A stretch of DNA of 64,000 nt. Source: Mucilaginibacter sp. (lineage in GTDB: Bacteria > Bacteroidota > Bacteroidia > Sphingobacteriales > Sphingobacteriaceae). Both the position numbers and the translations under genes were made by a program. Positions 38,701 to 46,268 of this stretch are shown here, one piece after another. The notes beneath the pieces were generated by a model. The model was not told where the DNA came from. It saw nothing but the letters and a program-made list of their open reading frames with translations, and did no database searches. Each line of letters opens with the position of its first letter. Position 1 is the first letter of the stretch. The stretch covers positions 124,001 to 188,000 of the forward strand of contig NZ_JANYGH010000005.1 in NCBI RefSeq assembly GCF_025362475.1. Reading direction: 5' to 3'.

Positions 38701-39066
38701 GTGCGCCTAAGATTGCGACCAATCATTATGACCTCGCTCGCTTTCATTTTAGGCGTATTGCCGCTGGTATTAGCCACGGGAGCCGGTGCCGAATCCCGCA
38801 ATACGATCGGGGTTACTGTTTTAGGCGGAATGATAGCCTCATCAACCATTTCCATATTTATTGTGCCGGTGCTTTTTGTTTTGTTTACCCGTTTCTCCTA
38901 TGGAAAAAAACAGCTTGCCTATTTGCAGGCACACCATGAAGAACTGATGGAAAAGGCGCGGAAAGTAGAAGCACAAAATATCGATCCTGAGTTGGAATAT
39001 GATATTGCAGAAGCACATGCCCAGCACAATGAATACAAGGCATCGGTAAAACAAAATAACAAGTAG
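35782..39066 (+). CDS. RND efflux permease B (AcrB/MexB-like), tandem copy
   Basis: 1094 residues, two bases after permease A. It keeps every RND landmark, such as 'TPIEEQVNGTPGMEYM', 'AIGIVVDDAIIVVEAVQHY' and 'SGLSYEELKAGSTTVYIF', and is collinear with A throughout, so the pair arose by tandem duplication. Both are intact, with diverged porter loops. They may work as separate pumps or as a mixed trimer like E. coli MdtB and MdtC; the sequence cannot decide. Confidence 0.95.
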   Translation: MISNTFIKRPVTAIVISLVLMIAGVICLVNLAVDQYPNISPPSVSVNGSYTGADAQTVEQNIATPIEEQVNGTPGMEYMTSTSTNSGSMGIRVTFKIGTNVHIAALNVQNRVGIAAPLLPSVVSKLGLTVRASNPDQLMLVAIYSPKHSHNITFLDNYTSTFIQDAILRVPGVGDVSARTDNFSMRIWMNPDKMASYSLTPADVTAALNAQNVYVAAGSVGAPPQDASQTYETGILVNGMLNKVKDYENIVVKSIPGTSQLVHLKDVARVELGKFTFSSNAFVDGNRASTIQIYQSPGSNALQTAENVYAALAKLKKSFPKDVDYVVPFESVTIIKVSMQEVIGTLIKALILVAIVVFLFLQNWRSTLIPILAIPVSILATFIFFIPLGFTVNTLTMFGFVLAIGIVVDDAIIVVEAVQHYIDEQHMSPKEATYHAMKEISAPVIAIALILASVFVPVGFIPGIVGRLYQQFAITIAISVILSAFIALSLTPALCTLLLKPTKPVTDKSNWLDRFFRGFNQVFEKITFKYTNGVHRSIKGARYIVVLLVCICVGTYLLFMVKPSGFVPAEDGGRLYVTYQLPEASSTIQSVNVMNKLMKIVASTPGILHYTAISGFNILNGGANSNNGSMFCMLTPWDDRTTPDTRVPGLMNVIKQKIAKAGIKNANVVVAQPPPIRGIGQAAGFSMQIEQGNSTDDIYTFEKVVKKFVAAAKATPATAGAYSYFSAHTPSYQLNVDREKCEKLGINISDVFSTMQAYMGSLFVNNFTLYNRTYHVVVQADTAYRALISNMNKYYVRNSAGQMLPLSAVISYKPIVAAPLITHFNIFRSAEVDGSIPPGYSSGQAIEALKQLAAKSLPRGYTYEFSGLSYEELKAGSTTVYIFMFSIMFVFLFLAALYESWSVPFSVMLAVPISAFGAILALTVVPTITNNVYAQIGLITLIGLSAKNAILIVEFAKIRVDRGEELVKSTLEAVRLRLRPIIMTSLAFILGVLPLVLATGAGAESRNTIGVTVLGGMIASSTISIFIVPVLFVLFTRFSYGKKQLAYLQAHHEELMEKARKVEAQNIDPELEYDIAEAHAQHNEYKASVKQNNK

Positions 39067-39069
39067 CAA

Positions 39070-39552
39070 ATGATGAAGAATACAGAACTGCTATCGCAAA
39101 ACTTAAGGCTGATCAATTACTTTTACACCCGGAACCTAAGCCGGGAACTCTCTTCCATCAAAGTGAACCATCATTTTGAGGTATTACTTACGTTGGCCAA
39201 ACAGAAAAAACCAATCACTCAAAATCAATTAGCAGAGTTGCTACACATCGATAAGTCGAGGGTTGCTCATATCATTTTTTCGATGGAAGAAAGCGAAATA
39301 ATTATGGTGAAAACTAACCCGGCCGATAGGAGACAGCATCTTATTTCCCTGTCTCCAAACGCCCTTAGTACAATTCCATACATCGAAAAGAAAGTTAGGG
39401 AAGTGAATGAAATGGCGAACAGCGGTATCAGCGAAGAAAAACTGATGGTTTTTATAGAAGTGGCCGAAGCAATGATGCAAAACCTGACAAAGAAAAAGCA
39501 AGGAAAAATTTCTCCCGGGATGGATCAATCGTCTGAGTTTGTAGAAATTTGA
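39070..39552 (+). CDS. MarR family transcriptional regulator
   Basis: 160 residues from an ATG pair at 39070 and 39073, three bases after permease B. The winged helix is clear: 'QNQLAELLHIDKSRVAHII' as recognition region and 'NPADRRQHLISLS' as wing. As the last gene of the RND unit it probably controls the operon in response to a toxic compound, as MarR members often do; its site may be the repeat at 29777-29796. No hairpin terminator was seen after it. Confidence 0.9.
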   Translation: MMKNTELLSQNLRLINYFYTRNLSRELSSIKVNHHFEVLLTLAKQKKPITQNQLAELLHIDKSRVAHIIFSMEESEIIMVKTNPADRRQHLISLSPNALSTIPYIEKKVREVNEMANSGISEEKLMVFIEVAEAMMQNLTKKKQGKISPGMDQSSEFVEI

Positions 39553-39697
39553 ACCTTGCATTATATAATAGTTGGCGAATAGGTTACTTTTACCATGACC
39601 TTTAGCGGAATAAGCCGTCTGGTCACAAATAAAGATATCACTATAAAGATATGCTCGGTTAATGTGAAGTTGATCAATAAGAAATGGTCTATCTAAC

Positions 39698-39766
39698 TCA
39701 CCCAAATAGTTTGGTCCTGCGCTGAATGTATTTTAATTTGTCAATTTCTTTGATAAAATCAACCTG
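39698..39766 (-). pseudogene. Possible remnant of an HD-domain hydrolase
   Basis: A 22-residue open stretch reads 'QVDFIKEIDKLKYIQRRTKL', which matches the conserved start of YfbR-like HD-domain nucleotidases. It is bounded by stops on both sides, and no HD motif follows. It lies in the 345-base gap between marR and the next gene. It may be a decayed gene end or chance; I rate it low. Confidence 0.3.
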
Positions 39767-39898
39767 CCCTCACCAAATTCTTTGTAACCAAATCTTGTTA
39801 AATTCTGAAATGGAAATATTCAAGTAAAGAAGCCAAAGGTAATTGAGATCCTTTGCCAGGACCTGGAATTGTATCATTTAAATCAGAGAATTTACATT

Positions 39899-40813
39899 CT
39901 AATTAAATGATTGTCTGAACGCCAGTGGCGTCAGGTCTGTTTTAATTTTGAACAACTTGCTAAACGATTGCGGGTGTCCGAACCCTAAATAGTACGCAAT
40001 TTCTGTTACCGAAAGGGAAGATCCGCTCAGCAAATCTTTCGATATGTCAATCACATAATGCTGGACATATTGCTGTGTATTTTGACCGGTGAGCGAACGT
40101 AAGAGGTCACTCAGATATCGCTGGGAGATGTGCAGTTCAGAACTTATATAATGCACGGAGGGGATGCCGTCTTTCAGACCCCACCCGTTTTCAAAGTACC
40201 GGTTCAGTAACTTATCCAAAGACACAGTCACTTCGTGATTGACCGCCTTCCGGGTGATGAACTGGCGGTTATAAAAACGATTGCTGTAGTTGAGTAAAAG
40301 TTCAATATGCGAAACGAGGATGTCCTGACTGAAATGATCAATATTGTTCTTCAGTTCATCGCCTATCTGGTCAAAAAGACGGGTAATGGTCTCTTTTTCA
40401 CCAGCAGACAAAAACAACGCCTCTGACACATCATAAGAAAAGAACCCGTACTGATTTATGGCTGTACCTAAAGAATAGTTTCGGATAAAATCAGGATGGA
40501 AATACAGCACGAACCCCTCATAGCTGCTTTTATCAGTGGACGCGATCACCAGTTGCCCTGGCTTGAGAAAAGCCATTCCTCCCTGATCAAAATCGTAATG
40601 TCCCTGTCCGTACTTCACCTGGCCGGTAAAGCTATTTTTAAAGGATATTTTATAAAAATCAAGGCTAACCTTAAACTCAGTTTCAAATAGGCTTTTGGAA
40701 ACATTTGCATAGTCAACAAGCGCAACCAGGGGATGGGCGGGTACCGGAAGCCCCAGTTCTCGTGTTAACTGCGAAATGCTGCTGTAATGCTTGATGTCTG
40801 ATTTGTCCTTCAT
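39899..40813 (-). CDS. AraC family transcriptional regulator
   Basis: 304 residues. An N-terminal cupin-like sensing half ('GGMAFLKPGQLVIASTDKSS', 'FVLYFHPDFIRNYSL') is followed by an AraC double HTH at about 205-300 ('LHISQRYLSDLLRSLTGQ', 'VTEIAYYLGFGHPQSFSKLF'). It follows the SDR gene by 21 bases on the same strand. AraC regulators of this type often accompany an SDR gene and respond to small organic compounds. It may control the SDR gene. Confidence 0.9.
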   Translation of the reverse strand: MKDKSDIKHYSSISQLTRELGLPVPAHPLVALVDYANVSKSLFETEFKVSLDFYKISFKNSFTGQVKYGQGHYDFDQGGMAFLKPGQLVIASTDKSSYEGFVLYFHPDFIRNYSLGTAINQYGFFSYDVSEALFLSAGEKETITRLFDQIGDELKNNIDHFSQDILVSHIELLLNYSNRFYNRQFITRKAVNHEVTVSLDKLLNRYFENGWGLKDGIPSVHYISSELHISQRYLSDLLRSLTGQNTQQYVQHYVIDISKDLLSGSSLSVTEIAYYLGFGHPQSFSKLFKIKTDLTPLAFRQSFN

Positions 40814-40834
40814 TCCGATAATCTTTTGTCTAAT

Positions 40835-41584
40835 TTAATTTTGTGCCGCTGGACGGATGACAATATCACCCACCTCTACATCTTTGGGCTGGCTTAACGC
40901 GTAGATGACCGCATTTGCAATGGCCTCCGGGCTGATACCTAATTTCTCCATGTTCTTTGCCCCCGCAGTTCTGATCTCCTCATTCTTAACGTTATTGATC
41001 AGATTTGTTTTAACATACCCCGGAGAAATGCCGGTAATTCGGATAGAACCGTCTGACTCCTGCCTGAATGCTTCCGTAATAGTACGGATTGCATTTTTGG
41101 TTCCCGCATATACACCCTGAGTGGGAACAATTTTTATGCCTGAAGTGGAAATAATATTGATGATGTGACCCGATTGCTGCTGTTTGAATATGGGTATTGC
41201 TGCTGCCATGCCATACAATACGCCTTTGATGTTGATGTCGATCATGTCTTCCCATCCTTCTATGTCCAGCTCGTCAATCCGATTGATCTGTGTGACGCCC
41301 GCATTGTTAACGATAGCATCCAGTTTGCCGTAGTTTTTAATAGCCAACTGCACCAATGTTTCCAAATCGGCTTTTTCCCTAACATCAATCGCTGCACTTA
41401 TGGCCTCTCCACCATCGCCCACGATATCCCTGACAATAATTTCCAGCTGCGTTTCATTACGCGCTCCCAGGATGACTTTTGCTCCGCTTTTTGCCAATGC
41501 AAATGCTGTGGCTTTGCCGATTCCGCTGCTGGCGCCTGTTATGGCGACAACTTTACCTTTGATTCCGTTTTCCATATAATTCAT
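40835..41584 (-). CDS. SDR family oxidoreductase
   Basis: About 249 residues from the ATG at 41584 or 41575. A classical short-chain dehydrogenase: 'KVVAITGASSGIGKATAFAL' binds the NAD(P) cofactor, 'DAIVNNAGVTQI' is the NNAG motif, and 'GVYAGTKNAIRTITEAFRQE' holds the catalytic Tyr. The Tyr is followed by AGTK, so the YxxxK motif reads 'YAGTK'. Substrate unknown. First gene of a two-gene unit with araC. Confidence 0.92.
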   Translation of the reverse strand: MNYMENGIKGKVVAITGASSGIGKATAFALAKSGAKVILGARNETQLEIIVRDIVGDGGEAISAAIDVREKADLETLVQLAIKNYGKLDAIVNNAGVTQINRIDELDIEGWEDMIDINIKGVLYGMAAAIPIFKQQQSGHIINIISTSGIKIVPTQGVYAGTKNAIRTITEAFRQESDGSIRITGISPGYVKTNLINNVKNEEIRTAGAKNMEKLGISPEAIANAVIYALSQPKDVEVGDIVIRPAAQN

Positions 41585-41670
41585 AGTTAGGAAGCAAAGA
41601 TCAGCCCCATTTCTAAATAAAAAGTAACCAGGCTGGTAGTTGTTGTAGTCAGATTTGCAGTTCAATAGAA

Positions 41671-41700
41671 AACATCATCAAAACAGGATGATGATGTTTT
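41671..41700. repeat. Ten-base inverted repeat before the SDR gene
   Basis: AAACATCATC and GATGATGTTT pair perfectly around a ten-base loop, about 90 bases before the SDR start, followed by a GC-rich CGGCCGGCC. The rest of the 41585-42049 gap holds the divergent start regions only. It could be an operator of the AraC/SDR unit; this is a guess. Confidence 0.35.
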
Positions 41701-42049
41701 CGGCCGGCCTGCCGACAGTGATCTATTTATTGGCATAGTGAAGTTGGTCCGTGCTTTTAAAGCGCAAACTGAAAAATGTATTTTTAAGAAAGCAGATGCT
41801 GATACGTGATTTTTAAAAGCAACTCTGCAATGCGTAAATTTTTACCGGGCTTTTGTTGATAAAGCATATTTAGAAAGCGCCGGCTTCACTATAAAAAGCT
41901 GCATGACTCTCAAATGAAAGGCGCCAAAGTAAAAAATATGAAATTTTAAACTACTTGGGATGGTTACACCTGTCGCATTCTACATTAAATTATCGTGCGT
42001 CCCATTCACAATATTTATATTTAGAATTAAAAAACTACATTTACTTTTA

Positions 42050-45004
42050 ATGAACAGGTCATTTTTAATTAAGATCAATTTTATCCTTTTTTTTCTTTTT
42101 TCCGGGGCAGGCTTGAGAGCCCAGGACGTCCCAATAAAACAAGTACTGGAGTTTCCGACTAAGGAGATATATGACCTCCATGTTGATAAACATGGTTTTT
42201 TATGGATAGCCAGTGATTTCGGCGTAAGCCGTTACGATGGTGTTAGCTTTGTTCATTTCAGTCATCCCCGGCAAATTTCGTTAGGCTGTACCAATCTTTT
42301 GGAAGACAATTACGGCCGCATCTGGTTCAATAATTTCAATGGGCAAATTTTTTATATTGATCGTGAAACGGTTACGCTGGTAGAAGGCTATGACCATACA
42401 AAAGAGCGTAATTTTCCCCGAATGGCCCTATTTAAAAATGAGCTTCTGGCTACATCAGACCATGGCCTTTTTGTGTTGGACACTAAAACCTTAACGGGGA
42501 AATACGTCAATAGTAATACCTATACAGCCAGCCTGGCAGTATTAAAAAAGCAGGTATTGGTTCGTGGTGACAAAGTCTGGTATTCATATACTGAAGCGGC
42601 AGGCTTAAAAAAGCTAACTTATAAAGGCGATAACGAAATTAGTAGTAATGTTTACCTGCTCACCAAGGATACTTATCGTGATACTGTATATATGATGGTT
42701 AATCCCACAGGTATTGTTAAAAAGCTGCTGTTACAAAACGATACCGTAAAACAGTGCGCGCAAATTGTGTTTAACAATTTTATAAACACCCTATCCATCA
42801 CGCCAGATGATCAGTTTGTAAACACAAACTACAGTAGTTACTCCTTAAAAAATGGCGGGCAAATAAAAGGGCAAAACATATCTGCCATTGCAACCGATCA
42901 CGAAGGCAATAATTGGTTTGGCAGTTTATACTATGGGTTATTGATACAATACAAAAAGGATATAGCCAACAAAACAAGAATACCGGACCTGAATAATGAT
43001 GATCTTATAGTGAGCGTGAAGAACTATCACGACAACTTACTGTTGGGCACACAAAAGGGTTTCCTGTTGCTTTATGACCCGGTTACAAAAAAAACAAGTT
43101 TTAAGATAAAGGTAGCGCCTAACGTTGGGTCAATAAATTACCTTGCTGCCATTGGCAGGGATGAGTATATTGTGGCATCTTCGCTTGCTACCTACAAAAT
43201 TAATATACCTACGAAAAAGATCACAGAGCTATCTGCTATTAAAACGGTAAAGCAGCTCTGTTATGATGAAAAAGCTATTTACATCGCATCAACAAGCGGC
43301 TTGTTTGTGATACCGCAAGAACGATCAGAGCAGTTGAACAACCAAATAATAAATGCATTTGGCCATGTGTTTAAATATGACGCTACTGAAAACTATTTTT
43401 ACCTGAGGCTACGAAGCCGCTCCATAGCCTATTTTCCAGATCAGGCCTCTTTGTTTGTTGCTTTCAAAAACAGCTTATTCAAAATTAATAAAAAGGGCAT
43501 GAAGCCATTTTTATTTAACAATGAGCAAGTTTACGCGGCGTCTCTATCTTACATTGATCACCGGCTTTTTATCGGAACAATCAGTAACGGCATGTTGGTA
43601 GTGGAAAAAAGCGATGTAAAACATATTTCCGTCCAAAATGGCCTGTCTTCAAAGTCAATATTCAAGATCAAACCTGTGGATAAAAATTTATGGATATTAG
43701 GTTCAGGTCCGCTTCAAATATTTAACACACAAAAAAACGCATTAGTTGATAACTATGAGTTTCCAGACCGTAGCGCATCAGAGGTGTTGGATATCGACGG
43801 AGTAAATCAAACAATCTATTTAGCTACGTCATCTGGACTGGATAACTTCCCGCTTGTGAAAACTGCAAGTGAGAAAAAATTGAAGAACTATTTATTATAT
43901 GTTAAGGTAAATAATCAGGTATCAACAGGAAATGCCGGGCACAGATTATCCTACTCCGAAAATAATGTAATATTTAATATTGGTATCCCTGCTTATTCTA
44001 AAGCAAGGGAAATTTATATAAAATATTGTCTGGTAACCAAAACAGACAGTACCTGGTTAACGACAGAGCCCGGTGAACGAACTATTCATTTCTCGTCATT
44101 AATGCCAGGTGAGTATACATTAAAAGCCACCGCAGTTGACCCCCGCCTGGGAATGGCGGACGCCATGATAAAATATGATTTTACAATAGAAGAGCCATGG
44201 TGGCGTGGAACCGGCCTTAAAATAATTTTATTTATGGCCTTTGTTCTCTTTGTCTTCTACGGTTATGTAATCATGCTTCGTAAAAGACTATCATTGAAAA
44301 AGGCATTTGAGACGCAGCAGCAATTGATCTCGTCCGAAAGACAAAGGATAAGCTCAGAGATGCATGACGATATCGGATCAGGGGTGTTTGCCATTCAGTC
44401 ATTAGCCAATAAAGCCAGTAAAAATGGAAATGGAAGCCCCGAGATAGATCAGATCAAACAGATGGTGAATGAGCTGTCGGAAAAAATTCGTGATGTTATC
44501 TGGAGCACTAATGTGGGTAATGATAATCTGGAAAATTTGATTTACTATACTTATGTTCAAATTAATAAGCTATTTGAACACTCTGATATAGATTTTGTGT
44601 CGGAGGTGCCTGATGATATTCCTGATGTGAAAATTAGCATTCAAAGCCGCAGAAACGTTTACCTGTTGGTTAAAGAAGTTGTGCACAACGCCATTAAACA
44701 TTCAAAGGCAAGCACTATAGAATTAAAAATGCTTACTGACGAGCAAAATCTTTATTTCGCCATTAATGACAACGGCGTGGGCATACACTCTGATGGTGTA
44801 AAACAAGCCGGGCACGGTATGGGGCTTGGAAATATCGCATCGAGAGTTGAAAAATTCAAGGGGCAACTTTCCATAGAAAATAACGGGGGGGCGCAGATAA
44901 AAATTAAGATACCACTTAATGAATTGAAGGTAGTTGAATTTGATAAAAAGTTGAACAAATGGCAGCTGTCCATCATTCGTCTTTTAAACCTCCCGTTGGA
45001 TTAA
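42050..45004 (+). CDS. Beta-propeller sensor histidine kinase (Reg_prop, Y_Y_Y, HisKA_3)
   Basis: 984 residues from the ATG at 42050; the signal peptide ends near 'SGAGLRAQD'. Residues about 25-620 form ligand-binding beta-propeller repeats ('YDLHVDKHGFLWIASDFGVS', 'EDNYGRIWFNNFNGQ'), about 630-720 the Y_Y_Y domain, then a membrane helix ('IILFMAFVLFVFYGYVIML'). The cytoplasmic end has HisKA_3 with phospho-acceptor His in 'ISSEMHDDIGSGVFAI', and an ATPase domain ('EVVHNAIKHSKAS', 'GHGMGLGNIASRV'). It lacks the receiver and AraC parts of hybrid systems, so it must signal to a separate regulator that is not adjacent. A decayed HxlR gene begins right after its stop. Confidence 0.9.
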   Translation: MNRSFLIKINFILFFLFSGAGLRAQDVPIKQVLEFPTKEIYDLHVDKHGFLWIASDFGVSRYDGVSFVHFSHPRQISLGCTNLLEDNYGRIWFNNFNGQIFYIDRETVTLVEGYDHTKERNFPRMALFKNELLATSDHGLFVLDTKTLTGKYVNSNTYTASLAVLKKQVLVRGDKVWYSYTEAAGLKKLTYKGDNEISSNVYLLTKDTYRDTVYMMVNPTGIVKKLLLQNDTVKQCAQIVFNNFINTLSITPDDQFVNTNYSSYSLKNGGQIKGQNISAIATDHEGNNWFGSLYYGLLIQYKKDIANKTRIPDLNNDDLIVSVKNYHDNLLLGTQKGFLLLYDPVTKKTSFKIKVAPNVGSINYLAAIGRDEYIVASSLATYKINIPTKKITELSAIKTVKQLCYDEKAIYIASTSGLFVIPQERSEQLNNQIINAFGHVFKYDATENYFYLRLRSRSIAYFPDQASLFVAFKNSLFKINKKGMKPFLFNNEQVYAASLSYIDHRLFIGTISNGMLVVEKSDVKHISVQNGLSSKSIFKIKPVDKNLWILGSGPLQIFNTQKNALVDNYEFPDRSASEVLDIDGVNQTIYLATSSGLDNFPLVKTASEKKLKNYLLYVKVNNQVSTGNAGHRLSYSENNVIFNIGIPAYSKAREIYIKYCLVTKTDSTWLTTEPGERTIHFSSLMPGEYTLKATAVDPRLGMADAMIKYDFTIEEPWWRGTGLKIILFMAFVLFVFYGYVIMLRKRLSLKKAFETQQQLISSERQRISSEMHDDIGSGVFAIQSLANKASKNGNGSPEIDQIKQMVNELSEKIRDVIWSTNVGNDNLENLIYYTYVQINKLFEHSDIDFVSEVPDDIPDVKISIQSRRNVYLLVKEVVHNAIKHSKASTIELKMLTDEQNLYFAINDNGVGIHSDGVKQAGHGMGLGNIASRVEKFKGQLSIENNGGAQIKIKIPLNELKVVEFDKKLNKWQLSIIRLLNLPLD

Positions 45005-45194
45005 GATCGCATTACGTCTGCCACGACAATGGACCGACTTGCCATGCTGGAACAGGAGGGGGTAATTTCCAAACGTACGGACCCTGATCATAAAGCAAAA
45101 GGTTATTTACAGCCTGACAGAAAAAAGTATTGATCTATTACCAATATTGCTTGAATTTATAAGGTGGAGTCTTAAGCATAAGCCCGTTGATTAA
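45005..45194 (+). pseudogene. HxlR family regulator remnant, frameshifted
   Basis: Immediately after the kinase stop, 'DRITSATTMDRLAMLEQEGV' and 'ISKRTDPDHKAK' match the recognition helix and wing of HxlR-type winged-helix regulators. One base off, 'VIYSLTEKSIDLLPILLEF' and 'IRWSLKHKPVD' complete the family's C-terminus. The frames meet near 45101, as if one extra base were present. The N-terminal third, including its usual cysteine, is missing. It is a dead gene piece. The rest of the gap to 45519 shows nothing clear. Confidence 0.75.
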
Positions 45195-45518
45195 TGCGCT
45201 TGGATAGGCTTTATAGTATTGGTAAACAATGACTTATGTTCACGTTTCGGGATTGTGATAAATTCATTAAACTTTTCGATATAATGTTTTTTTTTCATGT
45301 TCTACTGGATATTACAGAAGGCCTGACCATGTGATTCCATCACCCAAGTTCATGGTATTTGTGTGATATGTTTTACTAATTGATTCATATTAGCATGATC
45401 AAAGTGTTTTGGAATGATATTTTAGATATTCCGGAACGATAGGGTCAACAATTCAGAAATATCCAGAATAGTTTCCAACGTATGAAACTTATTCGCCTGC
45501 CAACGCTTGTGTAGGCCT

Positions 45519-45812
45519 ATGGCAACTATCAAAAATGTAAAACCACTCAGCGCTGAAAAGCTGTTTGACCTGTTAAAGACAGAATTCGCGGATTATATAA
45601 ATGGAAAATTGGGTTCCAATCTGGCGATTGACTATGCGCATGTGTATGATGTGATCAATGTGTTGTTTCCAGAGGTGATCGAAGGCCCTGCCCTGACAAT
45701 TATCGTAACAGACGACGCGTTATCCGTTACTGTTCATGATACGGATTCGGATTATAATACCGATTTGCTGGAAGAACATCTGATCGGTTTCCTGGAGTTA
45801 CAAGCCAGTTAA
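45519..45812 (+). CDS. Hypothetical protein
   Basis: 97 residues from the ATG at 45519; family not recognised. It is acidic, with 'LSAEKLFDLLKTEFADYING' near the start, a strand-rich middle 'ALTIIVTDDALSVTVHD', and no signal or membrane segment. It converges on the kaiB remnant, nine bases apart, and a plus-strand terminator lies at 46194-46220. Codon use looks normal and the frame reads as real protein, but no function can be given. Confidence 0.5.
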   Translation: MATIKNVKPLSAEKLFDLLKTEFADYINGKLGSNLAIDYAHVYDVINVLFPEVIEGPALTIIVTDDALSVTVHDTDSDYNTDLLEEHLIGFLELQAS

Positions 45813-45820
45813 TCAATGAG

Positions 45821-46096
45821 TTATTTATTCGCCACGAGGTAAAGACCAACGAAGGCTTTATCAGAGAGATAGCCGACCAATATACGTAAGGGAGCAGGAC
45901 GCTTTTTAATTTGGGGGGCACCGCAATAATTTGTTCGCCTTGTGAGGATGTTCCAGCAGGTCGATAATCTCTACCGCATATTGGTTTTTTAATTCGTCCT
46001 CGCAATAGTTTTTGAGTTTTTCAATAGCCTTGTTAAACTTTTGAATTGTTCCTGCGATGTACAGGAACAATTTATATTTTTCAACTTAAATAACAT
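45821..46096 (-). pseudogene. kaiB: Decayed kaiB (clock-like KaiB protein)
   Basis: Pieces of a KaiB protein lie in order in three frames. The first reads 'KYKLFLYIAGTIQKFNKAIE' and 'DELKNQYAVEIIDLLEHP'. Near 45941 the frame changes to 'GEQIIAVPPKLKSVLLP'. Near 45890 it changes again to 'LRILVGYLSDKAFVGLYLVA' and ends at 45821. A third change between the ATG at 46096 and 'KYKLF' is likely. Together they rebuild the full thioredoxin-like KaiB of about 90 residues. KaiB partners the KaiC ATPase. It lies directly after two PAS kinases on the same strand, a typical place for it in Bacteroidota. No kaiC is in the window. Confidence 0.85.
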
Positions 46097-46193
46097 TTTC
46101 AAGATTATTTAAGTCTTTTTATAATAGATATCTCAAATTAATATACGTTTTCACTCCGGTGGCAACTATTGCTTTTTAAAAGCTCACGGTGGG

Positions 46194-46220
46194 TAAGCGG
46201 CTGACAACCCGCTTATTTTT
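46194..46220 (+). terminator. Rho-independent terminator
   Basis: TAAGCGG and CCGCTTA form a seven-pair stem with an eight-base loop, followed by TTTTT on the plus strand. It could end a transcript of the small gene at 45519-45812 after it reads across the kaiB remnant. Confidence 0.5.
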
Positions 46221-46268
46221 AATCAGCAACAGGCCACAATGAAAAAAAACATAATATTATAAGAGGAA

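Noticed and set aside
39241..39705. 154-residue minus-strand frame opposite marR
   Set aside because: Mostly a shadow of marR; only the short HD-like piece beside it was kept, with low confidence.
45191..45298. 35-residue minus-strand frame starting with MKKK
   Set aside because: It overlaps the HxlR remnant on the other strand and has no other support.
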